A DNA stretch of 52,517 nucleotides from Labilithrix sp. GTDB taxonomy: Bacteria; Myxococcota_A; Polyangia; Polyangiales; Polyangiaceae. The translations under genes and the position numbers were made by a program. Under the pieces are notes generated by a model. It searched no databases. It saw only the letters and a list, made by a program, of their open reading frames with translations, and was not told where the DNA came from. The DNA is taken from the NCBI GenBank assembly GCA_019637175.1, contig JAHBWD010000062.1:1-52517 (forward strand), in the 5' to 3' direction. The stretch's first letter is position 1; each line of letters opens with the position of its first letter. This document shows positions 1-7,985 of the stretch, piece by piece.

Positions 1-1023
1 GGGAAGCCCGGAGACGGACATGACCTGCTCGGGCATGCTGCCGACGGGCTTGAGCGCGTACCCTGGGAAGCCGTAGACGAAGACGCTCCCGTTCATCCGC
101 GCGACCACCGAGGTCCCGTCGGCGATCCCGATCGTCGCGATGTCGGCGTCGGGCGCGAGGGTCGGCTTCGCCGCGGTGGGGAAGCAGTCGCAACCCCCGG
201 GCGGCGCGCGCCCGATCATCCAGAACTTCCCCGAGCCCCAGCACGACAGCTCGTTCGACGCGAGCACCGCGCAGACGCCGAGGTTACCCCCTTGCGGCGC
301 GGCGGTGATGAAGCGTGCCGTCGAGATCCCCTCCACCTCGACGGGCGCGACGGAGGTCTCCGCCGTCGACAGCCCCGCCCCGAGCTGTCCGACGTCGTTG
401 CTGCCCCAGCAGTAGACCGCGCCGCTCTGGAGGCGCGCGCACGTCACGCCTTGCTCTTCGCTGCCTCCCACGGCGACCTGCACCGCGCGATCGGGGAGAC
501 CGGTCACCAGGACCGGCGTGGCGTTGCAGCTCACGCCGTCGCACATCTCGTCGCTCCCCCCGTGGCCGAGCTGGAGCTGCGCGTTCGATCCCCAGCAGCT
601 CACGGCGCCCGTGGCGTGCACGACGCAGGCCCACGCGTCGCCGACGGCGACGCTCTTCGCGTCGGTGATCCCGTCGACGCGCATCGGGCGCCGCGAGCAC
701 GGCCGCGCACCGGCGCATGTCTCCGGAGCGGTCGCGGCGCCGAGCTGCTTCCGATGGTTTGAGCCCCAACAATAGACCGAGCCGTTCGCGACGACGATGC
801 ACGTCGACGAGTTGCCCGCCGCGATGTCGACGATCGCGGTGCCGGGAGCCCGAACGGCGCCGTCCGAGCCGCCGTCCTCCGGAGTCGCGTCCGTGGTCGC
901 CGCGTCCGGCGCAGGCGTAGGGTCGTCGGGGGCTTGATCCAGAAGCGTGCCGCACGCCATCGCGCAGACGACGGCGATCACGAAGAGGGGGCGGACGAGC
1001 GAGCTCGGCGCGAAACGGCCCAT
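1..1023 (-). CDS. RCC1-repeat surface lipoprotein (3' end beyond window)
   Basis: The frame is open from an ATG at 1023 to the left edge (341 codons, no stop), so the C-terminus is missing. The N-terminus is a lipoprotein signal (hydrophobic VIAVVCAMACG, lipidated Cys about residue 24) followed by an Asp/Thr/Pro-rich linker. Then come several RCC1-type blades, recognisable by VYCWGSN, VSCWGSN and VYCWGSNDVGQLG, spaced about 50-70 residues apart, with extra cysteine pairs between them. RCC1 repeats build a seven-bladed propeller. Lipidated versions are abundant in myxobacteria, where they are expected on the outer envelope; the ligand is unknown. A longer antisense-frame reading over the same bases has an Arg-rich composition and is a shadow. 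Confidence 0.88.
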   Translation of the reverse strand, partial: MGRFAPSSLVRPLFVIAVVCAMACGTLLDQAPDDPTPAPDAATTDATPEDGGSDGAVRAPGTAIVDIAAGNSSTCIVVANGSVYCWGSNHRKQLGAATAPETCAGARPCSRRPMRVDGITDAKSVAVGDAWACVVHATGAVSCWGSNAQLQLGHGGSDEMCDGVSCNATPVLVTGLPDRAVQVAVGGSEEQGVTCARLQSGAVYCWGSNDVGQLGAGLSTAETSVAPVEVEGISTARFITAAPQGGNLGVCAVLASNELSCWGSGKFWMIGRAPPGGCDCFPTAAKPTLAPDADIATIGIADGTSVVARMNGSVFVYGFPGYALKPVGSMPEQVMSVSGLP

Positions 1024-1205
1024 CTTCGAGAGCGTATCGCATCCCCCTCGGCGCCGTAGCGCCGAACGCCGCGCGTGCCGTCGCGCCGAGGCGTGCCGAC
1101 CGAGAGCGCGCGTCGACGACGGTCCATCCGCTGATGTGAGCGTGTGCGAAGAAGCGTCCACGCGAGCCTATACGCGACCGCCCAGGAATCTCTACACTGC
1201 GGCGC

Positions 1206-2585
1206 GTGGACCCCTCCTTCAGCTACTCGTTTCGCGTCGCGGCGTGCGACCGATGCGGCGCGCCACATCAGGCCGCCATCGCCGCCGGGGGCTTCGCCTG
1301 CCACTTCTGCAACGCGCAGAACATGCTCGCGGTCCGCAGCGAGGTCGTCGTCGCGCTTGGCCGCGCGCCGCTCGGGGAGGCGGAACGAATCGCGCGCCTT
1401 CGCGCGCAGGATGGCAAGCCGCTCCTTCCACCGCCGAACCTCTTGCACCTGATGCCGAGCGGGCAGCTCGCGGAGTGGAAGGTCGAGGAGGCGGTCTCGA
1501 TTTGGAACGGCGCGCGGCAAACGCTTCGGACGAACCCGAGCGACTTCGACGCCGCGGAGCGCTTGCTGTTTCTCTCGATGGTGATCGCGCAGCACTTCAA
1601 GAGCAAGGGCGACAAGCTCCGCCAGCGATCGCTGCTCGAAGGAGCGCTCGATGTGGCGACGCTGCCCCGCCATCGGCAGGTCCTTCGTGGATTTCTCACG
1701 CGCGCGGCCGTGCTCGCGGAAGATCTCGAGGCGGCCGAGGCTTGGCTCGCACCGTGCGATCCGTCGTCGGACGATCTGTCGATGGACAGCGAGTGGCGTT
1801 TCTCTCGCGCGTTCATCGACACCGCGAAGGGCAATTTTCAGAACGTCCTCGTGGTGCTCGGACGAGGCGCGAACGACGTGCCGATCGAGGACGCGGCCGA
1901 TGACGTCTGCACCGTCTTGCGCGCCAACGCTTTCGAGCGCTTGGGGCAGGTCGACGTCGCGACGGCTCTCCTACGCGAGCGCTTCAGCACGGGCGGCGAC
2001 TCGAGGCAGACGATCCAGCGCGTGATCGAGAGCTACCCGCAATGGCAGCTCTGCGCGCAGAGCCATCCGCAGGCGTCGGCAGTGTTCGCGACGACCGCGG
2101 GCGCGGAGGCTGCGAGTCGATCGAGCGGCGGTCTTCACTACGTCTTCATTCCACTCGGCGTCCTCTTGATACTGGGTGGCCTCGCGCTCCTCGCGGCCGG
2201 AATCACCGCCTTCTTCGCCGACGATCCTCTCTTCCACGACGACCGCTGGGGCTATCTCGGCCGCGGCGTCGCCGTCGCGCTCCTCGGCTTGCTCTTCGCC
2301 GTCATCGGCTTCGCGACCAAGGCGAGCGCCGACAAGACGAAGTGGCTCCACCTGAACGGTCTTCGAGCGGCGGGGCAAATCACGGGCGCGGCGCCGACCG
2401 GTACGCGCATCGGAAACATCCCGGTGATCCGGTACACGCTCGTCGTGAGCTTGCCCGGCCGTGCGCCCTACGAAGCGAGCACGTCGCATGTCGGTCGAAG
2501 CGCGCTCGGCGTGCTCAGCGGAACGGTCGCGCTCCGCGTGCACCCGGAGAATCCGCACGAGCTCGTCATCGAGGGCGACGGCTAG
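1206..2585 (+). CDS. zinc-ribbon membrane protein with DUF3592-like C-terminus
   Basis: A 459-residue protein with a GTG start. Residues 14-35 form a zinc ribbon (CDRC...CHFC, two CxxC pairs 14 residues apart). Residues about 60-300 look helical and TPR-like, with no named domain I can assign. Two transmembrane segments follow, at about 312-335 and 352-372. The C-terminal 80 residues (GTRIGNIPVIRYTL...GVLSGTVALRVHPENP) resemble the soluble part of DUF3592 membrane proteins. No enzyme motif is visible. It diverges from the RCC1 gene across a 182-bp intergenic region in which I see no clear promoter. The gene is confidently real; its role is unknown. Confidence 0.85.
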   Translation: MDPSFSYSFRVAACDRCGAPHQAAIAAGGFACHFCNAQNMLAVRSEVVVALGRAPLGEAERIARLRAQDGKPLLPPPNLLHLMPSGQLAEWKVEEAVSIWNGARQTLRTNPSDFDAAERLLFLSMVIAQHFKSKGDKLRQRSLLEGALDVATLPRHRQVLRGFLTRAAVLAEDLEAAEAWLAPCDPSSDDLSMDSEWRFSRAFIDTAKGNFQNVLVVLGRGANDVPIEDAADDVCTVLRANAFERLGQVDVATALLRERFSTGGDSRQTIQRVIESYPQWQLCAQSHPQASAVFATTAGAEAASRSSGGLHYVFIPLGVLLILGGLALLAAGITAFFADDPLFHDDRWGYLGRGVAVALLGLLFAVIGFATKASADKTKWLHLNGLRAAGQITGAAPTGTRIGNIPVIRYTLVVSLPGRAPYEASTSHVGRSALGVLSGTVALRVHPENPHELVIEGDG

Positions 2586-2635
2586 CGCGCACGCGTTGCA
2601 GGCGCGCTCACGCGCTGCAATGCTCACCTCGCCCG

Positions 2636-2704
2636 TCACTCGACCATCAGAGACGACGCCGAGAGGAGCCCGCCGGAGTCGTAGTCGCATCCCCGGTGTC
2701 GCCG
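2636..2704 (-). pseudogene. 3' fragment of a duplicate of the lipoprotein gene at 4679-5251
   Basis: On the minus strand this stretch reads RRHRGCDYDSGGLLSAS then SLMVE and a TGA stop. The intact lipoprotein gene at 4679-5251 carries the same 17 residues, then a 20-residue tail that also ends MVE-stop. The fragment therefore has a deletion of about 15 codons near its end and lacks everything upstream. The shared reading frame and shared ending show it derives from coding sequence. It sits between the zinc-ribbon gene and the LRR gene. Confidence 0.75.
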
Positions 2705-2706
2705 CG
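2653..2706. repeat. 54-bp direct repeat, copy 1 (upstream of LRR gene)
   Basis: Bases 2653-2706 match 4741-4794 at 53 of 54 positions; the only difference is G at 2696 against A at 4784. The copies are 2088 bp apart in the same orientation and bracket the LRR gene. Copy 1 ends exactly where a possible GTG start of the LRR frame (2706) begins, which is one reason for preferring the downstream ATG as the LRR start. Confidence 0.95.
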
Positions 2707-2735
2707 TGAGGCTCGACGGTGATACGCAAACAGGC

Positions 2736-4703
2736 ATGGGTGGAGTATCGCTGACGCTGCCGTTGGAGAATGCGCCGCACGACCACGCGCAGCGCAGAGC
2801 GATGCAGGAAGACGTGTGGCGCGTGATCCGCGCGCGCCTCGAGAGCTATCTGCAGAAGCGATCGAGCTGGGACGTCATCGGCAACTATCTCTCGGACGAG
2901 CAATACGACGGCTTCGCCAAAGGCCGATGGGCGTGCGGCCCCGAGGCGATGTTCTTCGTGTTCAACGACGCCGCGGGCCTTTGCTATCGCGAGATGTACC
3001 TCTCCGAGCACTGGTCGCTGCTCGCCGCGCTCGACGTCTGGGATCGCCTCGACGAGATCGTGAAGACGAACGGCGCCACCTTGAAGAAGCCGGAGCTCGG
3101 GCTCGCCGCGCTCGCGATGACCAGCAGCGGGTGTCACGACGTGGTCTTCCAGGGCGAGGCCGCGCCGGAGCTCGCGGCGCTGCTCGGCGCCGGGCAAGAG
3201 CGCGTGTTCTTTCACAGCGGGACGAAGCTCGGCTACGCGCGCAAGGCCGACGCGCCGAGCGACGAAGACACCTTCCTCGTCTGGAACGAGTCCTTCGCGA
3301 TCTCGACGCTGCCTCCTCCCGAGCGCGAGCGCGTGAAAGATCTGATGCGGCGCGGCCTCTGCGCGTGCGAGCCGTGCCAGGCCCTCAGGAAAAGGCTGAA
3401 GCTCGAGCTCGCGCCGGAGGCGAAGAAGGGCGCGCCCAAGCCGAAGAAGCCGCCGAAGCCGCTCGCGGACGCGCCCCGAGCCGCGGTGAGCTGGATGGAT
3501 GCGCCGATCGTACTCCGCCCGGATCCGAAGACGCTGAAGGCCGATCCCGCGAGCGCGGTGGTGCTCGATCTCTCGCCGCACTACGCCACGAAGGTGTCGC
3601 CGGCGGTGCTCAAGGCGCTGCCGTCCTATCCCGTGCAAGCGCTCGGCTTTCGCGATCACGGCCTCCGCGCGGTGCCTCCGGAGGTCTCGAAGCTGAAGGA
3701 CCTCACGATCGTCTCCTTCAAAGGCTGCAAGATGAAGACGCCGATCGGCGAGGCGCTCCTGCCGCTCGAGCAGCTTCGCGCGATCGATCTCCAAGGCAAC
3801 TACTTCGACAAGCTCTACGAGGGCATCCGCCTGCCGGAGGGCCTCGAAATCCTCGACGTGGACGACTGGAAGGGCCCGCTGCCGCCAGACGTGCTGAAGA
3901 TGAAGAAGCTCCGCCACCTGAGCCTGCGGCGACTCGCAGAAGTTCCGAAGGAGCTGGGCGAGCGCCCAATCGAGTCCGTGGCCGAGCCGTGGCCCCACTT
4001 GACGACGCTCGACCGCGGCATGCTCGCCGGATGGACGCTCCGCTACTTCGAGCCCGCGACCGTCGACTTCCCTCCGCTCCCGCACGTCGAGACGGTCAGC
4101 TTCTCCGGCGTGCGGATGCAGGCGCTGCCCGAGGTGCTCACGAAGCTACCGAAGCTGCGCATCCTGTACATGTGGAACGATCATCTCGAGGGCCTCCCGG
4201 AGTGGTTCGCGGAGCTGCCGCTCGAGGTGCTCGTGCTCGCGAGCACTGCGATCGGGAAGAACCCGGCCGCGTTCGAGGCGATCGAACGAATGACGAAGCT
4301 CCGCGTGCTCGCGCTCATTCCCCACCGCGCGAAGGCGCTGCCGCTCGATCTCTCGCGGCTTCAGTCGCTCGAGACCTTCACGCTCTCGAACTTCGAAGGG
4401 ATCGCATGGGCCGACTTCCCGCGCGGTCTGGGCGATCTGCCGAAGCTGAAGCGATTCTTCTATACGAGCGGACACCCGTTCGCCGACGCAGAGCGGGAGA
4501 AGCTCGCGCAGGCGGTGCCTTGCGCCGAGCTCAATCCGAACGTGTTCCGTTGCATCGAGCCGGTGTCGTTGCACCGCGGACTTCTGCCGAAGACGGCGCC
4601 CGAACGGCTCCTCGCACGGCTCTCCGATGAGTACTTCGTGGATCTGGCGGGAGCTGAGGTCGAGGCGTTGATCGCGCCTCACTCCACCATCACGACGGCG
4701 TAG
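2736..4703 (+). CDS. leucine-rich-repeat protein
   Basis: About 655 residues from the ATG at 2736; an in-frame GTG at 2706 would add 10 residues but abuts the direct repeat and has no ribosome site. Residues 1-220 are an unassigned globular region ending in a CxxC-containing segment (CACEPCQALRK). A Lys/Pro-rich linker follows. From about residue 270 there are irregular leucine-rich repeats (LRAVPPEVSKLKDLTIVSF, LRAIDLQGNYFDKL, LPEVLTKLPKLRILYMWNDH, LPEWFAELPLEVLVL). There is no signal peptide or membrane segment, so a cytoplasmic protein-protein interaction role is likely. It ends convergently with the next gene, overlapping it by 25 bp. Bounded by a duplicated gene tail, it may be part of a tandemly duplicated unit. 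Confidence 0.85.
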   Translation: MGGVSLTLPLENAPHDHAQRRAMQEDVWRVIRARLESYLQKRSSWDVIGNYLSDEQYDGFAKGRWACGPEAMFFVFNDAAGLCYREMYLSEHWSLLAALDVWDRLDEIVKTNGATLKKPELGLAALAMTSSGCHDVVFQGEAAPELAALLGAGQERVFFHSGTKLGYARKADAPSDEDTFLVWNESFAISTLPPPERERVKDLMRRGLCACEPCQALRKRLKLELAPEAKKGAPKPKKPPKPLADAPRAAVSWMDAPIVLRPDPKTLKADPASAVVLDLSPHYATKVSPAVLKALPSYPVQALGFRDHGLRAVPPEVSKLKDLTIVSFKGCKMKTPIGEALLPLEQLRAIDLQGNYFDKLYEGIRLPEGLEILDVDDWKGPLPPDVLKMKKLRHLSLRRLAEVPKELGERPIESVAEPWPHLTTLDRGMLAGWTLRYFEPATVDFPPLPHVETVSFSGVRMQALPEVLTKLPKLRILYMWNDHLEGLPEWFAELPLEVLVLASTAIGKNPAAFEAIERMTKLRVLALIPHRAKALPLDLSRLQSLETFTLSNFEGIAWADFPRGLGDLPKLKRFFYTSGHPFADAEREKLAQAVPCAELNPNVFRCIEPVSLHRGLLPKTAPERLLARLSDEYFVDLAGAEVEALIAPHSTITTA

Positions 4704-5251
4704 ACGACGGCACGAGACGAGACGCTCACGTCGACGAGAAACGACGCCGAGAGGAGCCCGCCGGAGTCGTAGTCGCATCCCCGATGTCGCCGCGCGCTCT
4801 CGGGCGCGTACCACCTTCGATCGTTGGTTCCCACGAGCGCGTGAGCGACCGGCCCGGAGGACACCTTCTCGAGCCGGCACGGGAGCCGCGACTCGAGCAC
4901 CGGCAGATCGACGGGATCGAGCTCGAAGCGCACTTGCACCATGCTGTGCTGAAAGCCCGTCTCGAACTTGCAGTAGCTCTTCACAGTGCGGGGCAGCTCG
5001 AGATCGAGAGGGTCGAGCGTCTTCGGCGGCGGAACGACGAGGTCGTCGCACGCACGAAGGGGCGGGGCGGCCTTCTCGATCTTCCTCGGCGAGCTCGCAG
5101 GAGCGGTCGACCCGTCGGGAACGTGGACAGGTTGATCCCCCGGGAGCTCCGTCGAGTGGCACGCGGCAAGGAGGAGGCTCAGCGCGAGAGGCGCTGCCGT
5201 GCGTCTTGAAACCGGCTTCGAAGGGCGTCGAACGAAGGCATGCGAAGGCAT
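4679..5251 (-). CDS. small secreted lipoprotein
   Basis: A 190-residue protein. The N-terminus (basic RRPSKPVSRR, then LALSLLLAAC) is a lipoprotein signal with lipidated Cys about residue 31. The mature part has a Pro/Ser linker and a compact region with four further cysteines (RACDDLVV, SYCKFETG, RLPCRLEK, HRGCDYDSG), which suggests two disulfides in the periplasm or at the surface. I do not recognise the family. Its 3' end contains copy 2 of the 54-bp direct repeat, and a truncated copy of that 3' end lies at 2636-2704. It overlaps the LRR gene tail to tail by 25 bp. Confidence 0.8.
   Translation of the reverse strand: MPSHAFVRRPSKPVSRRTAAPLALSLLLAACHSTELPGDQPVHVPDGSTAPASSPRKIEKAAPPLRACDDLVVPPPKTLDPLDLELPRTVKSYCKFETGFQHSMVQVRFELDPVDLPVLESRLPCRLEKVSSGPVAHALVGTNDRRWYAPESARRHRGCDYDSGGLLSASFLVDVSVSSRAVVYAVVMVE
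4741..4794. repeat. 54-bp direct repeat, copy 2 (inside lipoprotein gene)
   Basis: Partner of 2653-2706 with one mismatch. Here it lies within an intact minus-strand gene and encodes the segment around HRGCDYDSGGLLSAS, so this is the parental copy and the other is the derived fragment. Confidence 0.95.
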
Positions 5252-5406
5252 GCACGTGAGACGCCCCGGAGCGGCGATCTCATCGGCCGCTCGCGCCCGC
5301 GCCGCGACCGCTCGCAGGGGAAACGAAAAACTCTGGGACGCGCGTCGAGGCTGCGTGTCAACGAGGTGAGAGGCGGACGAGCCCCTCCACTTCCGGAGTT
5401 TTCACC

Positions 5407-6045
5407 ATGAAGAACATGTACTTGGTTGGCCTCGGCGTCCTGCTCTCGATGTCCACCGCCTGCGCGGCCGAGACGGATCACCCCGCTCCCGCGGACAGCC
5501 GCGGCTACGCGCCCGGCCCGAACCCGAATCCGGGCTCGCGAATCGGCATGGCGAACCCGGCCTCGGTCTACTGCGCGTCGCTCGGGTACGCCGCCGAAGA
5601 CGAGACCTGCACGTTCCCCGACGGAACCTCCTGCGAGCAGTGGTCGTTCTTCCGCGGCGAGTGCGGCGAGGGGCACTCGACGCGCGAAGGTCTGAGCGCC
5701 GCGAGCGGGCCGTCGGACTTCGTCGCGAGCAACCTGAGCAACGCAGGAATGTGGGTCACGATCTACAACACGTTCGGCCGCATCGTCGCCTCGGGCTGCG
5801 TCGAGCCGAACAAGATGGTGATCTTCGGCGGGCTCCTGCCGGTGCTCCCGCACGAGGTGCGCCTCGAGCTGACGACGTTCGGGAACTGTCAGGGCCAGGT
5901 GTTCCGGCAGCTCTGGCTCACGGTCTCGATCGGAGCCTTCGGCAACGGCTGGTTGGATTCGAAGTACGAATGGCACGGCAGCTTGATCCCGCCGATCCCT
6001 TCGCGCGCGAGCGCGACCGCCGAGGACGACGAGACCGCTCGATGA
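5407..6045 (+). CDS. DUF333-type lipoprotein
   Basis: A 212-residue protein with an ATG preceded by a GGAG motif. It has a signal peptide (VGLGVLLSMSTAC; lipidation likely at Cys19, though Ser at -3 is unusual). Residues about 50-88 match the DUF333 pattern: NPASVYC, then CTFPDGTSCEQWSFFRGEC. DUF333 proteins are small secreted 'putative hemolysin' relatives whose true function is not established. The C-terminal 110 residues (SNAGMWVTIYNTFGRI...) are not part of DUF333 and I cannot assign them. The combination of DUF333 with this beta-rich tail is uncommon as far as I know. Confidence 0.85.
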   Translation: MKNMYLVGLGVLLSMSTACAAETDHPAPADSRGYAPGPNPNPGSRIGMANPASVYCASLGYAAEDETCTFPDGTSCEQWSFFRGECGEGHSTREGLSAASGPSDFVASNLSNAGMWVTIYNTFGRIVASGCVEPNKMVIFGGLLPVLPHEVRLELTTFGNCQGQVFRQLWLTVSIGAFGNGWLDSKYEWHGSLIPPIPSRASATAEDDETAR

Positions 6046-6070
6046 GCGATCAGGCGAGGCGGATCTCGAT

Positions 6071-6126
6071 GGCGCTCGACTTCACGAGCGTCTGAGCGCC
6101 GACCCGCTGCGGAGTCTCTCAGCGGG
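6071..6126. terminator. two stem-loops between convergent genes
   Basis: GGCGCTC (6071-6077) pairs with GAGCGCC (6094-6100), and CCCGCTG (6103-6109) pairs with CAGCGGG (6120-6126). Both sets of arms are perfect 7-mers. They sit in the 73-bp gap between the convergent DUF333 and diblock lipoprotein genes and could stop transcription from either side. Neither has a strong T-tract, which is usual in high-GC genomes. Confidence 0.4.
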
Positions 6127-6874
6127 CGCCGCCGTCTCGCTTGCCACCTTTCCCCTTGCCGCCTTTGCCGCCTTTGCCGCCTTTGCCCTTTCCGCCTTTG
6201 CCGCCTTTGCCGCCTTTGCCGCCTTTGCCGTTGCCGCCTTTGCCCTTCCCGTCGTCGTTCTTTCCGCCTTTGCCCTTTCCGCCTTTGCCGCCGTCGCCCT
6301 TGCCTTTGCCTTTTCCGCCTTTGCCTTTGCCGCCCTTGCCCTTGTCGTCGTCGCTCTTCCCGCCGTCGCTCTTTCCGCCTTTGCCCTTTCCGCCTTTGCC
6401 CTTTCCGCCTTTGCCCTTTCCGCCTTTGCCCTTTCCGCCGTGACCCTTACCGGGCCGTCCGTCGCCGGGCGTGATGATGATGACGACCGGGCGTCCGTCC
6501 TTGTCGCCCTCGACGGTGCCTCTTCCGTCGCCTCCGCCGCTCGCGTCGTCGGACTCGTCCTCGTCTTCGTCCGCGTCGTCGGACTCGTCCTCGTCTTCGT
6601 CCGCGTCGTCGCCGTCGTCGATCTCTTCGTCCTCTTCGTCGTCTGCGCCGTCGCCTTCGTTCTCGTCGTCGGCCGACTCTTCGTCGCTCACGTCGTCGTC
6701 GACGCCGCCGTCGCCCACGTCTGCGGACGGCTCGTTCTCCGCCTCGTCGGCGGTGACGGAGTCTTTGGTGGTCGCGTTCAGATCCCCCGTTCCCACGCTA
6801 CCTCCGCACGCGACGGCGAAGGCAAGGACGGATGCAATGACGATCGAGCCGCGGCTCGCACAAGCGCTGAACAT
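6119..6874 (-). CDS. polyampholyte diblock lipoprotein (acidic then Lys/Gly repeats)
   Basis: The ATG at 6874 is chosen because GGAGGAA lies 4-10 bases upstream; the frame extends further 5' but that extension has no start signal. Of 251 residues, 1-23 are a lipoprotein signal ending AFAVAC. Residues 43-110 are almost entirely Asp/Glu with Ser/Ala/Gly, including an exact 10-residue tandem repeat (DDADEDEDES). A short hydrophobic VVIIITPG bridge at 130-137 follows. Residues 140-251 are a Lys/Gly repeat (GGKGKGGKGK and variants). The two halves are oppositely charged, so the tethered chain should be disordered and self-attracting or bind polyanions such as DNA or exopolysaccharide. No family is recognised. 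Confidence 0.85.
   Translation of the reverse strand: MFSACASRGSIVIASVLAFAVACGGSVGTGDLNATTKDSVTADEAENEPSADVGDGGVDDDVSDEESADDENEGDGADDEEDEEIDDGDDADEDEDESDDADEDEDESDDASGGGDGRGTVEGDKDGRPVVIIITPGDGRPGKGHGGKGKGGKGKGGKGKGGKGKGGKSDGGKSDDDKGKGGKGKGGKGKGKGDGGKGGKGKGGKNDDGKGKGGNGKGGKGGKGGKGGKGKGGKGGKGGKGKGGKRDGGAR
6141..6440. repeat. short tandem repeats coding for Lys/Gly blocks
   Basis: Repeated 9-12 bp units (plus-strand CCGCCTTTGCC and CCGCCTTTGCCCTTT variants) fill about 300 bp, in frame with the minus-strand lipoprotein. Units are multiples of three, so slippage would change length without breaking the frame. Confidence 0.9.
6541..6610. repeat. 30-bp tandem repeat in acidic block
   Basis: A 30-bp unit occurs at 6541-6570 and 6571-6600 with one mismatch (the first base), plus a partial third unit at 6601-6610. 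It encodes the 10-residue acidic repeat of the diblock lipoprotein. Confidence 0.9.
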
Positions 6875-7111
6875 GATTCCTCCGATCGATCGGAGCCCCG
6901 TGCGATCTCGCGTCCGCCGCGTCCCCCATGGCTGAGCTAAGGTCAAAAGGACTCTTTCACCCAAGAGACCCGCGAGCGCCTCGCAAAGCAATCACAATCG
7001 ACCCGCTTTAGCTTCGATATTCCTGAGCTTTCTAGGCAAGCTCGCATCCCTTCGCCGGATGCGGCGACCGGACCGATCCGCTCGCGCGCTCCTCTGATTA
7101 TCCATGTGCGC
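6875..7111. promoter_or_regulatory. divergent intergenic region with two small inverted repeats
   Basis: A 237-bp gap between two divergent lipoprotein genes, noticeably richer in A/T than its surroundings. It contains CTCTT-N6-AAGAG (6952-6956/6963-6967) and GAGCTT-N7-AAGCTC (7025-7030/7038-7043). It probably holds both promoters and possibly operators. I cannot identify -35/-10 boxes with confidence. Confidence 0.35.
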
Positions 7112-7849
7112 ATGGCGCACCGACGTCGTGTTCCGTGGCCCTGGGCGATCGTCTTCGGCGTCGCCGCGTGCACGTCGTCGTCGTCGTCTTCCGACGGCGA
7201 CGGCGACGCAGGCGAAGGCGATCGGCCGCGCGGCGACGGTCCCCGCGACGGATCGTACACCTCGCTCGGCGAGAGCGACGCTGGCGCGGACCGCACGGTC
7301 GCCCCGGCCGACACGTGCGCCGGCGGCAAGCCGAGCTACGACCTCGACGGCGATCGGATCGTCGACGCCGATCAGAACCGGCTGACGAACGGCAACTTCC
7401 ACACGAGCACGAAGGGCTGGACCGCTTCGTCACCCTCGACGTCGACGGTGACGTGGAGCGGCGCGCACGAGAGCCTCTGCGCGGGTACGTCCGGCACGCT
7501 CGAGCTCGTGAACCAGAGCACCGACGGAAGCGACGTCGACGTGCGCCAGTGCGTGAAGTTCCCCGGCAACGCCGAGTACGGCATCGCGGCGCGCGGCTTC
7601 GTGGCGGAGGATCAGCCGGCAGGGACGACCGGCGCGCTCGCGGTCGCGTGGTTCTCCGACGAGAGGTGCACCGCGCTCATCCGCGCATCGCGTGACATCG
7701 TGCTCGCGCCGTCGCCGGGCACGTGGGCCTCGGGGGGAAGGGTCGAGAAGTCGCCGGCCGACGCGCGCTCGGCGCTCGTCACCCTCAGCGTGAAGGGCGA
7801 CACGACGGCGGAGCGGAGGGTCGAGTTCGACGACGTGCTCCTCCGTTGA
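7112..7849 (+). CDS. lipoprotein with carbohydrate-binding-module-like fold
   Basis: About 245 residues from the ATG at 7112; a GTG two codons upstream is also possible. The signal ends FGVAAC, followed by a Ser run and an Asp/Gly-rich linker. The mature domain (NRLTNGNFHTSTKGWTASS ... EFDDVLLR) has the opening and ending typical of jelly-roll modules of the CBM4/9/22 kind: a 'G-N-F...GW' start and a final 'FDDV.L' strand. A sugar- or surface-binding role is therefore plausible but not proven. No catalytic residues are visible. Confidence 0.8.
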   Translation: MAHRRRVPWPWAIVFGVAACTSSSSSSDGDGDAGEGDRPRGDGPRDGSYTSLGESDAGADRTVAPADTCAGGKPSYDLDGDRIVDADQNRLTNGNFHTSTKGWTASSPSTSTVTWSGAHESLCAGTSGTLELVNQSTDGSDVDVRQCVKFPGNAEYGIAARGFVAEDQPAGTTGALAVAWFSDERCTALIRASRDIVLAPSPGTWASGGRVEKSPADARSALVTLSVKGDTTAERRVEFDDVLLR

Positions 7850-7945
7850 AGACGCTCGGACGGGAGAGCTGCCGACGCGATCGGTCCTTGGCTCGACCTG
7901 GCACATTCGACGCTCTGGAGCCCCGGTAATTGGGGGTCGAGCACG

Positions 7946-7961
7946 CGGCACTCTGCTTGCA
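7946..7961 (+). promoter_or_regulatory. candidate sigma-54 promoter for the cysteine-rich lipoprotein
   Basis: CGGCACTCTGCTTGCA has GG at 7947-7948 and GC at 7959-7960, exactly 10 bases apart, close to the sigma-54 consensus TGGCAC-N5-TTGCA (first base C instead of T). Transcription would start near 7972, leaving a short leader that still contains GAGGGAG before the ATG at 7986. Confidence 0.45.
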
Positions 7962-7985
7962 ACCTGCACGCACGAGGGAGGCCCC

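Noticed and set aside
1971..4085. Long (704-codon) open frame antisense to the LRR gene
   Set aside because: Arg/Ala-rich, no domain, overlaps two well-supported genes on the other strand; a high-GC shadow frame.
6141..6440. Repeats resembling a CRISPR array
   Set aside because: Units are 9-12 bp, have no spacers and are in frame with a lipoprotein gene; there are no cas genes.
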